Shown piece by piece: positions 1-6,879 of a stretch of 34,265 nt of DNA. The first letter of the stretch is position 1, and the number at the start of each line of letters is the position of its first letter. This DNA is from Deltaproteobacteria bacterium (lineage in GTDB: Bacteria; Myxococcota_A; Polyangia; Polyangiales; B10-G4). The translations under genes and the position numbers were made by a program. The stretch lies in contig QMMC01000015.1 of NCBI GenBank assembly GCA_003647065.1, forward strand, positions 1 through 34,265, written 5' to 3'. The notes under the pieces were generated by a model, which did no database searches, had not been told where the DNA came from, and saw nothing but the letters and a program-made list of their open reading frames with translations.

Positions 1-1713
1 CACGGTGCCCGCGCACGGTGTCTCCACGTATCGCTGACGAACCTGGAAGAGCTGGCCGAAATCGGCCGTCGCGACGCCCCCGTCGGACAGCTCGGCGATG
101 TGAACGCGGATTCGTTCACAGATTTGCTCTGTGGCCCGAGGCTGGAGCATCCAGCTTGCGGCGTCTTCACCCATCAGTGTGGTGAGGTCTCCGCGCTCCG
201 GGTCGATCCCATCTATGACCGCCTCGACGACGTTTGAGGCCGCTTCGCGAGTTCGGCGCATCCTCTCGGTGTGCGACTGGATTTCTCGCTGCTCGCTATT
301 GGAGAGCTCGCCGTGGGCGATGAGGCGGGCTACCCGCCCATCGATCTCGACCACCGCTGAGCTCATCGCTCGGATGAAGACACGCAGCATTACTTCGCGC
401 CGATCCACGTCGTCTTCTTCGGACTGTCGGTTCTGCTCGATCAATGTGGGCTCTCGGTTTTCCAGGTGTGCTCGCCAGTCGCGCAAGAGTTCGTCGAGAT
501 CGCGAGCCACCTCCGCGGCGTCCTCCTCGTCACGGGTTGCGAAGCTCATCGTCCAGCTCACTTCCGGCTCTACTCGAACCGCATAGGGCACGGTTGCTTG
601 GACAGCTACCCCGCGGATATTCGCGCGAATTCGAGTCCGGGCGTCGTCGGCTTCATCGGGCAGGCAATCGGCCATGCCACTCGGAAGATTGCGGCAGAGG
701 ATCTCAAACGGTAAACGTTCCGGCCGAATCTCGATCTTGGTCTCACGGGCGCCCGCCTCGAGTTGTTCGCCGAGGAGGCGCGCGTACTCCATGTTTGTCG
801 TCTCACTCCGTTCGCCGGCGCGATTCCAATCTCGGGCGTACGCACTAACCGCCGGCCAGGTTCCGAAGGCCCACCAGTCTCCACGTCGCACCAGCGCACC
901 TTCGGTGTGTGAGCATTCGGTCGAGCCCACTTCCTTTGGATGGCAGCGTCCGTCCAATCCGCTGAAGTTGTGGGAAAGGGGAAAGGGTGGGTCATTCAGA
1001 CCATCAAGCTCCATCAACCCGACATGCCGTCGCTGGTCACCATCGTCAAAGTTCACTATCAAGACATGAAAGCCAGTCATCGCAGTTGAGAGGCGTCGAC
1101 CGCACTGGAGCCCCTCGCGGACTTTCTCGGTCCGCAGAATCTGGAAGAACCCCGCCTCCGCAAGTGCTTGCGCCTGCTGCCCCTCTGCCGCCGTGAGGCG
1201 TTCGCTAACGTGTGTTCCCCCGCAAAAAATTGCGAGTTGGGATGCCCTCCCGCCGGCGAAAGAGCCCGAGTCTTCGCCATCATCGCGTAGCCGGACGACC
1301 ATTATCGAGCTGACCTGTGAGGGCAGCCCCTCCTCGAGAATGACCTCAGCGATCGGAGCCTCTGGGAAGAGCAGCGAAGGCAAGATGGTCGCAGCGGCGA
1401 AAACGATGGCGCCCCCTCCGAGACCGAGAACGAGTCCGACTACGACCTTGATGAGACGTCGGCGGGGGCCAGGCGCGGGCTTTCCTTCGGTGGGACCCGG
1501 GCTGATCGATCCGCTGATGGCTGGCTGCGCGGCGGCCCCGGAGAGGAGGGCTGCGACCGCGGGCAGGTCTTCCGCTGCGATCCAGTCGACGGTCCCGTCG
1601 ATGAGTATCTTGGTCCTGGGAGTCACGACGTCTCGCCGGATGTATTCGGCCACCTGCTCCATCGTGTAGGGACCTTCCGCGTTCCCCGCTCTGTCGATCC
1701 AGAATTTCTGCAT
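1..1713 (-). CDS. GYF_2-domain membrane protein (C-terminus beyond window)
   Basis: This frame is open from an ATG at 1713 to the window edge, giving 571 codons without a stop; the 3' end is missing. Residues 1-55 look like a GYF_2 domain: FWIDRAGNAEGPYTMEQVAE, then a WIAAEDLP element. A proline-rich linker (about 64-86) and one strongly hydrophobic segment (about 88-112, after RRR) follow. The remaining ~450 residues are hydrophilic, acidic and charged, with several cysteines, and resemble nothing I recognise. The topology suggests a cytoplasmic GYF_2 head and a large outside or periplasmic part. GYF domains bind proline-rich peptides; GYF_2 is common in myxobacterial membrane and signalling proteins, but the ligand here is unknown. 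A GGAGG lies 5 nt before the ATG. The upstream lipoprotein gene ends 11 nt away on the same strand, so they probably form one operon. Confidence 0.8.
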   Translation of the reverse strand, partial: MQKFWIDRAGNAEGPYTMEQVAEYIRRDVVTPRTKILIDGTVDWIAAEDLPAVAALLSGAAAQPAISGSISPGPTEGKPAPGPRRRLIKVVVGLVLGLGGGAIVFAAATILPSLLFPEAPIAEVILEEGLPSQVSSIMVVRLRDDGEDSGSFAGGRASQLAIFCGGTHVSERLTAAEGQQAQALAEAGFFQILRTEKVREGLQCGRRLSTAMTGFHVLIVNFDDGDQRRHVGLMELDGLNDPPFPLSHNFSGLDGRCHPKEVGSTECSHTEGALVRRGDWWAFGTWPAVSAYARDWNRAGERSETTNMEYARLLGEQLEAGARETKIEIRPERLPFEILCRNLPSGMADCLPDEADDARTRIRANIRGVAVQATVPYAVRVEPEVSWTMSFATRDEEDAAEVARDLDELLRDWRAHLENREPTLIEQNRQSEEDDVDRREVMLRVFIRAMSSAVVEIDGRVARLIAHGELSNSEQREIQSHTERMRRTREAASNVVEAVIDGIDPERGDLTTLMGEDAASWMLQPRATEQICERIRVHIAELSDGGVATADFGQLFQVRQRYVETPCAGTV

Positions 1714-1724
1714 CGGTCCTCCGT

Positions 1725-3020
1725 TCAATGACACTGGTGCTGGACGCACGAGGCTGTGCATGCCGAGTCGTTGCTACACGATTGCGCGCATTGTCTACGG
1801 CAGTCCGCACGCCGCCGCCGCGTCGCAGCCTCGGCTTCACGTGCACGCTGCCGAGCGGCGGCATCGGCTTCACGGGTCCGTCGCTGCCGCTCCAGTTGCT
1901 CTTGCTCGGCGCGCCACTGTTGCTCCGCGGCGGCGGCGCGCCGTTCGGCTTCCTGTCGAAGGCGGAGGTCTTCGGCTTGCTGCGCGGCCTCTCGTTCCCG
2001 ACGCTGGGCTTCCAGGCGTGCGGCGCGTTGAGCGAGACGTGAGTTGGCGCTCTCTAGTATGGACCGCGCCCTGGGAGCGTGTGCTCCGTCTGGAAAGAGC
2101 TGCATGTACGTTTCGAGCCCCTCGCAATCCGAGGGCTCCTCCGCCGCGGCGCAGCGCGTTGATTCTGCCGCTGCCCAGACCCGTTCGTCGAGGTGTGACC
2201 GGAGGGGCGCGAGTTCGAGCGTCCCGGAACCCGAGTGGCCGTCGACTAGGATCGGGAGGAACGGCCTGTGGTGCCGTAGAGCCAGCGCGGCGGGTACGAC
2301 CATTGCCGCGTCGACCGCGAGCTCACCATCGGAGTCCAGCGTTCCGAGCACCACCGGGCCGCTGGCCCCCGCCGGCGCCAGGCTCACTGTGGCCCCAGCA
2401 AGTGGACGGCGCGGGCGGCACGGTGCCGGCGAACCCTGCGGTCCGAGGTCGATTGTTTCGAGGGACATCTCCTCGTCGCGCGGCAGAAGCCCGATGAAGT
2501 GAGCCGCCGAGCCTCCGACCATTGCGATGCTGGCCAGGAGCAGAATGACGCCGCCGGCCACTGCGCTTTCCGCCGTGAGGCTCGACTCGTCGCCGGGCGC
2601 CACGCTGTCTTTGGAGGGGAAGTCGAAGACGTTTGCCACGAAGAGCCCGCCCAGCACTCCGGCTACGACGCCGCCGACACCCATCAGTGCCATCTGCACG
2701 GGGATCTTGCTCTCCCGTGCATACGAGTAGGTGATCTCCACGTGTTGCTGTCGAGACACCTGACAGACTTCCTCTGCGCGGACGCTGAGCTCTGAACCCA
2801 TTTGGGAGACCTCGATCGCGGGTTCCGCGGTTTCCAGGGTTTGGTCGTCTTCACGCAGCACCCGCTGCGATTGCTCGACCAGGCGACCGCGCTGGTATGA
2901 GCAGCCCCCGGCGAGGGCCATGACGACGGCCAGGGACACGAGTCGCGTGCCGAACAGACATCTGTGACGCCCCGGCGGGTCTTGTTCTTTCACCGACGCC
3001 CCCATCGCAGCGGTTGCCAT
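1725..3020 (-). CDS. Lipoprotein with two hydrophobic segments, coiled coil and Cys-rich tail
   Basis: Numbered from the ATG at 3020, the N-terminus carries a basic stretch (GRHR), a hydrophobic run and a lipobox-like LAGGC with Cys40, so it is probably an outer-membrane or envelope lipoprotein. Two further hydrophobic segments follow (IPVQMALMGVGGVVAGVLGG and AVAGGVILLLASIAMVGGSA). Next come a beta-rich stretch and a long Arg/Glu/Ala/Gln coiled coil. The C-terminus has a CRRQCAQSC-type tail with six cysteines spaced mostly CX3C. The start is uncertain. A GTG at 2993 gives a more usual signal length (Cys31). A GTG at 3044 has the best ribosome-binding site (GGAG, 6 nt) but makes the signal unusually long. 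I do not recognise the family. It is probably co-transcribed with the GYF_2 gene downstream, and the inverted repeat at 3100-3128 lies upstream. Confidence 0.7.
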   Translation of the reverse strand: MATAAMGASVKEQDPPGRHRCLFGTRLVSLAVVMALAGGCSYQRGRLVEQSQRVLREDDQTLETAEPAIEVSQMGSELSVRAEEVCQVSRQQHVEITYSYARESKIPVQMALMGVGGVVAGVLGGLFVANVFDFPSKDSVAPGDESSLTAESAVAGGVILLLASIAMVGGSAAHFIGLLPRDEEMSLETIDLGPQGSPAPCRPRRPLAGATVSLAPAGASGPVVLGTLDSDGELAVDAAMVVPAALALRHHRPFLPILVDGHSGSGTLELAPLRSHLDERVWAAAESTRCAAAEEPSDCEGLETYMQLFPDGAHAPRARSILESANSRLAQRAARLEAQRREREAAQQAEDLRLRQEAERRAAAAEQQWRAEQEQLERQRRTREADAAARQRAREAEAATRRRRADCRRQCAQSCSNDSACTASCVQHQCH

Positions 3021-3099
3021 TTTCGGGTTTTCGCCAAGACCCACGGCTATCTCCATGCATGGGTGGTTCTGCGCATGCGCGGCGGAGAAGCACCCTCGA

Positions 3100-3128
3100 C
3101 TAAACCGGGCATATGGTACCCGGTTTAG
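3100..3128. promoter_or_regulatory. Perfect 10-bp inverted repeat, candidate XRE operator
   Basis: CTAAACCGGG (3100-3109) and CCCGGTTTAG (3119-3128) are exact reverse complements separated by 9 bp. The element sits in the short region between the divergent XRE regulator (GTG at 3157) and the lipoprotein operon (start near 3020). Its size and symmetry suit a dimeric helix-turn-helix repressor, so autoregulation plus control of the divergent operon is the simplest reading. A transcribed hairpin is possible, but there is no T-tract. Confidence 0.6.
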
Positions 3129-3156
3129 GTTCGGTGTCACCAGGTATCAGGGGGTT

Positions 3157-3441
3157 GTGCCTCGCCTCGGCGCCGAGCCCATACTGGTCAACGTCGCCGC
3201 GAACCTTCGCCGTGTGCGGCACCGGCGCGGCCTCACGCAAGAGCAGCTTGCGGAGCAAGCCGGCGTGGACGAGCGCTACCTGCGCCGCCTAGAGGCCGCG
3301 ACCGTGAACCTCACCGTCGTTCAGCTAGGCCGGCTCGCCAAAGTCCTCGACGTCCCGCCTGGTTTGCTCTTGCGGAAGGCGCAGATGCCCAAGCGAAAGC
3401 CCGGGCGCCCCAAGAAACGCGGGCCTCGCTCGGATTCGTGA
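3157..3441 (+). CDS. XRE-family HTH regulator with AT-hook-like tail
   Basis: The likely start is GTG at 3157, giving 94 residues. An AGGGGG lies just upstream of it. The longer in-frame ATG at 3055 would place the inverted repeat inside the gene. Residues about 14-68 form a typical Cro/C1-type helix-turn-helix: NLRRVRHRRGLTQEQLAEQA, then VDERYLRRLE, then VVQLGRLAKVLDVPP. The C-terminus is very basic (KRKPGRPKKRG) and contains a GRP core flanked by Lys/Arg, as in AT-hook minor-groove binders. XRE proteins bind palindromic operators as dimers, and a perfect palindrome lies 28 bp upstream of the start. The protein is probably an autoregulated repressor of itself and the divergent lipoprotein/GYF_2 operon. 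The regulatory target is inferred. Confidence 0.8.
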   Translation: MPRLGAEPILVNVAANLRRVRHRRGLTQEQLAEQAGVDERYLRRLEAATVNLTVVQLGRLAKVLDVPPGLLLRKAQMPKRKPGRPKKRGPRSDS

Positions 3442-3544
3442 GGGCGAGATACTCAGGCGGGTGGGGTCCCGACAGCCAGTGCTGAGCAAGTGTCGGAATC
3501 CGGGTACGGACCGCTCCCCTTTGCGATTTCCTGGTCCCCGCTGG

Positions 3545-3979
3545 TCAGTCCCCGAGTAGCTGAATCGCCAGGTCGAGGAAGTCCGTTTCGGTGATGATGC
3601 CGACGAGCTTGTTGTCGGCCTCCACGACCGGCAGACACCCGCGCTTGTGGTCTCGCATGCGGCGTGCGGCTTCGGCGATGGTCGTATCTGGCGACACCGT
3701 ATCGACGTCGCGCTGCATGAGTTGGGCTACGAAGATGTTCTGTTCGAGCTTCGCCTCGAAGGCGGTTCGGGTGGCGCTCGGGTTCAGCGAACTCATCGAG
3801 GCCTTCAGCAGGTCGCGCTGGGTCACCAGGCCGATGAGCTTCTCTCCGTCGACGACCGGGAGATGCCGGAAACCGAATCGCTCGAGGCCGTCTGCCAGAA
3901 GCTCGAGGTTTTCTTCTTCGCGAAGCGTCACGAGCTCGCGGCTCATGATGTCACTGACGAGCCTGGGGGTTTCTGCCAT
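3545..3979 (-). CDS. Two-CBS-domain protein
   Basis: This is a soluble protein of 144 residues made of a CBS (Bateman) pair. The first CBS motif starts at VSDIMSRELVTLREEENL and contains FRHLPVVDGEKLIGLVTQRD. The second starts at VAQLMQRDVDTVSPDTTI and contains CLPVVEADNKLVGIITETD. Such pairs bind adenosine nucleotides (AMP, ATP, sometimes S-adenosylmethionine) and act as energy sensors; stand-alone two-CBS proteins such as Hrp1 occur in hypoxic/dormancy regulons. I chose the ATG at 3979 because a GGAG lies 9 nt upstream. The ATG at 3994, which overlaps the stop of the preceding USP gene by one base, has no ribosome-binding site. It is co-directional with that USP and probably translationally coupled. 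No catalytic domain is attached, so a partner is expected but not visible. Confidence 0.9.
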   Translation of the reverse strand: MAETPRLVSDIMSRELVTLREEENLELLADGLERFGFRHLPVVDGEKLIGLVTQRDLLKASMSSLNPSATRTAFEAKLEQNIFVAQLMQRDVDTVSPDTTIAEAARRMRDHKRGCLPVVEADNKLVGIITETDFLDLAIQLLGD

Positions 3980-3993
3980 GGTCTTGCTCTCCA

Positions 3994-4437
3994 TCAGTCT
4001 GCGACGGGTACCGTGAGGACCGGCACCTTTGCCGTGCGCACGACGCGCTCGGCGACGCTCCCGAGCAACAAGTGCTTGAGCCCGGTGCGTCCGTGGGTGC
4101 CCATCACGATCATGTCGGCGCCTTCTTTGGCAGCGATGCGAGTCACCTCGCTGAAGGGAGTGCCTTCGGTGAGGCGCCCGGTGAGGGTGACGTCGTGCCC
4201 CGAATAACGCCGGAGGAGGTCGTCGAGTTGCTTCTGGAGCTCCGTCGTGAGGCTCGCGACGAACTCGGGTTGGGCCAGGATCGCGCCGTCCGGGAGCGCG
4301 TAGGTTGGCAGTTGGTAGACGTGGACTACGTCTATGGTCGCCCCCACCTTGGACGCGAGATCGATCGCGTAGCGGAGCGCGTGCTCCGAGGTCTCCGAGA
4401 AATCGACCGGACTGAGGATTTTCTTGATCTCTCCCAT
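3994..4437 (-). CDS. Universal stress protein, ATP-binding type
   Basis: This is a single UspA domain of 147 residues. It begins with the family-typical IKKILSPVDFSE and ends with the nucleotide-binding signature GTHGRTGLKHLLLGS (Gly113, Gly116, Gly126, Ser127), which is the G-x2-G-x9-G-S/T form of ATP-binding USPs. Such proteins accumulate on starvation, hypoxia or redox stress; the cytoplasmic target is usually unknown. The ATG at 4437 is preceded by AGGAGAG at good spacing. It is the first gene of a two-gene operon with the CBS protein downstream, and it is transcribed divergently from the tandem USP/sensor-kinase operon. A sigma54-like promoter lies about 110 nt upstream on this strand. 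Confidence 0.93.
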   Translation of the reverse strand: MGEIKKILSPVDFSETSEHALRYAIDLASKVGATIDVVHVYQLPTYALPDGAILAQPEFVASLTTELQKQLDDLLRRYSGHDVTLTGRLTEGTPFSEVTRIAAKEGADMIVMGTHGRTGLKHLLLGSVAERVVRTAKVPVLTVPVAD

Positions 4438-4451
4438 CGTGCTCTCCTGGC

Positions 4452-4463
4452 TTTGCGCGCAAA
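4452..4463. promoter_or_regulatory. 12-bp perfect palindrome in usp leader
   Basis: TTTGCGCGCAAA is an exact palindrome 15 bp upstream of the minus-strand USP start (4437) and downstream of its putative sigma54 promoter. It would therefore lie in the transcribed leader, just before the ribosome-binding site. It could be a regulator site. In DNA this GC-rich, a 12-bp palindrome can also be chance. Confidence 0.3.
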
Positions 4464-4546
4464 TCTTATGTCGCGGCGGGGCGATGGTGACAAAAATGCG
4501 CCTCTTTCGCGAGACACCAAGTCAATCCCATCGATCTTCAGTAGTA

Positions 4547-4562
4547 AGCACGTCTCAGGCCA
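4547..4562 (-). promoter_or_regulatory. Putative sigma54 promoter for usp-CBS operon
   Basis: Read on the minus strand the site is TGGCCTGAGACGTGCT. It has the invariant GG and GC 10 bp apart and matches the -24/-12 consensus TGGCACG-N4-TTGCW at TGGC, G7 and TGCT. It faces the USP gene at 4437 and leaves a leader of roughly 100 nt. An NtrC-type activator is encoded 2 kb away, which makes sigma54 control plausible. Confidence 0.45.
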
Positions 4563-4565
4563 GGG

Positions 4566-4582
4566 TCCACGATGCTCCACGA
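4566..4582. repeat. Direct heptamer repeat between divergent sigma54-like promoters
   Basis: TCCACGA occurs twice (4566-4572 and 4576-4582), 10 bp apart, so both copies face the same side of the helix. The repeat lies exactly between the two divergent -24/-12 candidates. It may be half of an activator-binding site, but this rests on position and periodicity alone. Confidence 0.3.
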
Positions 4583-4585
4583 AGC

Positions 4586-4601
4586 TGGCACGGGGGTAGC
4601 A
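4586..4601 (+). promoter_or_regulatory. Putative sigma54 promoter for tandem-USP/sensor-kinase operon
   Basis: TGGCACGGGGGTAGCA matches the sigma54 consensus TGGCACG-N4-TTGCW at every specified position but one (A for T in the -12 box). The expected start of transcription is near 4612, about 30 nt before the ATG at 4641. This is the best -24/-12 match I found in the window. Confidence 0.55.
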
Positions 4602-4640
4602 GGGCAGGGTAAGGAGTCTCGGACCCAGGGAGACCATGAA

Positions 4641-5609
4641 ATGGAAGAACCTCTGATTCTCTGTGCGACGGATCTCAGCGATGAGGGCGACCGGGCCATC
4701 GATTTGGCCATCGCCGCCACCCGTTCCCTCGGCGGTCGCCTGGCCCTGGTGCACGCCGTCGGGCCGGAGGCTCACGCGGACGACGCGCCAGCGGCGATCT
4801 CTGCCGCGGCCGACACCCTCGAGGATCGCCTGAGCGCTCGGAGAGAACGCGCAGAACGGGGTCTCGAAGCTGCCCGGGCCCGAGTCGAGGGCTCAGGCGT
4901 CGCGGTCACGGCGCGGTTCTTCGAGGGCACGACCCCCGCCGATGCCATCCTGAAAGCTGCCGAGGAGCTCGAGCCCGCGCTCCTGGTCCTCGGCCGCCGT
5001 CACCGAGACACGGGCTTCGTGGGCAAGACGGTCGATCAGATCAGTCGCAAGGGGCCCTGCCCGATGTTCGTCGCCCCCCCCGATGGTGAGGCTCCCCAGT
5101 CTCTCGCCGGAGCCCACTGGGTCGTCGGCGCCGATTTCTCGGACCATGCTCTCGGCGCCATTCGAGCGGCCCGGGCCCTCATCGCGAAGCTCGGCGGCGA
5201 GGTCACCGTCGTCGCCGTGGTTTCACCGAGCGGGGCCGAAGACGTCCCCTACGAAGAACAGACTCCTCAGACGGCGCTCCGGGAGCAGTCCATCCTCGAG
5301 CAAGAGGCCGAGCTCTCGGCCCTCGCGGAAAGAGAGGTTCCGGGCGCGGCGGCCCTCACCGTGCGCTCCATCGACCGGCCGTCGGTCACCCTCGACCGGG
5401 TGGCGTCGGAGCAGGGGGCCGACGCGATCATCGTGGGCACCCACGGCCGGAAGGGGGTGGTTCGTTTCATTCTCGGGAGCACTGCCGAGCGGCTCTTGCG
5501 AATATCGCGGCGTCCGGTCCTGGTCGTGCGGGACTGCCCCATGGTCGGCTCTCCGTTCTACGCGGCGCCGGAGACCGAGGGGCCGGGGGACGCGGGCACG
5601 GATGACTGA
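4641..5609 (+). CDS. Tandem universal stress protein, two UspA domains
   Basis: The protein has 322 residues and two fused UspA domains. Domain 1 (about 3-147) begins LILCATDLSDEG, but its nucleotide-binding loop has degenerated to GRRHRDTGFVG, without G-x2-G-x9-G-S/T. Domain 2 (about 158-298) begins WVVGADFSDHA and keeps the full signature GTHGRKGVVRFILGS. The second half should therefore bind ATP, and the first half is probably structural or regulatory. The ATG at 4641 has a GGGAG 8 nt upstream; longer in-frame starts have no such site. The last 8 nt overlap the sensor-kinase gene, so the two are translationally coupled. That makes the USP a likely accessory or output of the same signalling system. 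The acidic Gly/Pro-rich C-terminal tail is probably disordered. Confidence 0.92.
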   Translation: MEEPLILCATDLSDEGDRAIDLAIAATRSLGGRLALVHAVGPEAHADDAPAAISAAADTLEDRLSARRERAERGLEAARARVEGSGVAVTARFFEGTTPADAILKAAEELEPALLVLGRRHRDTGFVGKTVDQISRKGPCPMFVAPPDGEAPQSLAGAHWVVGADFSDHALGAIRAARALIAKLGGEVTVVAVVSPSGAEDVPYEEQTPQTALREQSILEQEAELSALAEREVPGAAALTVRSIDRPSVTLDRVASEQGADAIIVGTHGRKGVVRFILGSTAERLLRISRRPVLVVRDCPMVGSPFYAAPETEGPGDAGTDD

Positions 5610-6876
5610 CTCGATCCCGAGCGACGCTCCGAATACGGTGCTCTCGGAGGTCATGGCGTACATCGGCTTCGGGGACCGAGATGCGGTGCTCTTGAAGGCG
5701 GCGGGACCGATCCTCCGACCCCATTTTGCGGGGCTCGTCGAGGCGTTCTACGACGCCGTCGAACACAACCCCGGCGCTTCCCGAGCCATCAGCGGGCCCG
5801 CCCAGAGGAAGCGCCTCGAGGTCAGCCTCCTCAACTGGCTCGAAGGTCTCTTTGGCGGGGTCTACGACGATCTCTACCTCGCCCAGCGATCCCGCATCGG
5901 CGAGGTGCACGTACGCATCGGCCTCGAGCAACGCTACATGTTTGCGGCCATGGGGCTCGTCCGGGAGCACTTGATCACGGCCCTCATCGCGTCGTCGATG
6001 GTTGGTGACCAGGAGCGCCAGACTCGCCGAGCGATCAACCGCATTTGCGATATCGAGCTCGCCATCATGCTCGAGTCCTATCGCGATGCTTACACCGACG
6101 GCCTCCGGTCCGAGCGCCAGGCGCTGGCCGAAGACCTCGAGGTCGCCCAGTCCGAGCGCGAGGTACTCATGGTGAAAGCCGCGCGGCACGAAGCGCTGGC
6201 GACCATCGGCACCCTGACCGCGGGCCTCGCCCACGAGGTCCGCAATCCCCTGAACGCCGCGAAGCTCCAGCTCGAGCTCATCGGGCGCGCGTCGAAGAAG
6301 CTTCAGGACAAGGGGCGGTCGGATCGAATCGGTGAACGGGTCAAGATCGTCAACAGCGAGCTGGTCCGGCTCAAAGAGATGCTCGACGACTTCTTGGCCC
6401 TCGCCCGGCAGCGGCGGATGGACCGAGAGGTCGTTCCCGTTCTTCCGCTCTTCGCCGAGGTCCTCGAGCTCGAAGCGCCGGTTGCGGCGGTCGACGGCAT
6501 TCGCCTCGAGATGGCCTGGGAGGGCAGGGGCTCCGAACTCTCCATCAATGCCGACCGGCCGAAGATCAAGCAGGTCCTGATGAACCTCGTGGCCAATGCC
6601 GTCGACGCCATGCGCGGCTTCGAGGGGGGCAGCGTTCATCTCGGCGCCGTCGACGAGGGCGATTGGGTCGCGCTCGAAGTCTGGGACACCGGTCCGGGCA
6701 TCGAGGAGGCGGTCGTGGGGAAGCTCTTCGAGCCCTTCGTCACTACCAAAGAGGCCGGAACGGGCCTCGGTCTGTCGATCGTCAAGCGGATCGTCGAGGC
6801 CCACGGGGGGGAGATCACCGTCGGTGACCGCGATCCTCACGGCACCGTGATGCGCTTCACGCTCCCCAAAGGCTGA
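5602..6876 (+). CDS. Globin-coupled sensor histidine kinase
   Basis: The protein has 424 residues and no membrane segment, so it is a cytoplasmic sensor. Residues about 12-165 form a protoglobin-type sensor domain. IGEVHVRIGL contains the proximal haem ligand candidate His103 in the context typical of globin-coupled sensors, and Tyr50 (EAFYDAV) suits the distal B-helix tyrosine. A short coiled linker (165-195) leads to HisKA with the phospho-acceptor His211 (GLAHEVRNPLN). The HATPase_c domain has the N-box (Asn328, Asn332), DTGPGIEE (362-369) and FEPFVTTKEAGTGLGLS. The best-known relative in design is AfGcHK of Anaeromyxobacter, an oxygen/redox-sensing kinase. The start ATG lies inside the end of the tandem USP gene (8-nt overlap). 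The gene converges on the NtrC-type regulator, 3 bp away, which is the probable cognate partner (inference). Confidence 0.93.
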   Translation: MTDSIPSDAPNTVLSEVMAYIGFGDRDAVLLKAAGPILRPHFAGLVEAFYDAVEHNPGASRAISGPAQRKRLEVSLLNWLEGLFGGVYDDLYLAQRSRIGEVHVRIGLEQRYMFAAMGLVREHLITALIASSMVGDQERQTRRAINRICDIELAIMLESYRDAYTDGLRSERQALAEDLEVAQSEREVLMVKAARHEALATIGTLTAGLAHEVRNPLNAAKLQLELIGRASKKLQDKGRSDRIGERVKIVNSELVRLKEMLDDFLALARQRRMDREVVPVLPLFAEVLELEAPVAAVDGIRLEMAWEGRGSELSINADRPKIKQVLMNLVANAVDAMRGFEGGSVHLGAVDEGDWVALEVWDTGPGIEEAVVGKLFEPFVTTKEAGTGLGLSIVKRIVEAHGGEITVGDRDPHGTVMRFTLPKG

Positions 6877-6879
6877 CGG

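Noticed and set aside
131-995. Several short Ser/Arg-rich open frames on both strands
   Set aside because: They are shadows of the GYF_2 gene, which runs through the region to the window edge without a stop.
4640-4640. Treating the USP/CBS region as a mobile island
   Set aside because: There is no integrase, transposase, tRNA or flanking repeat, and base composition looks the same as the surroundings.
5467-6840. A 457-codon open frame on the minus strand
   Set aside because: It lies exactly opposite the globin-coupled kinase, whose motifs are unmistakable. Long antisense frames are expected in DNA this GC-rich.
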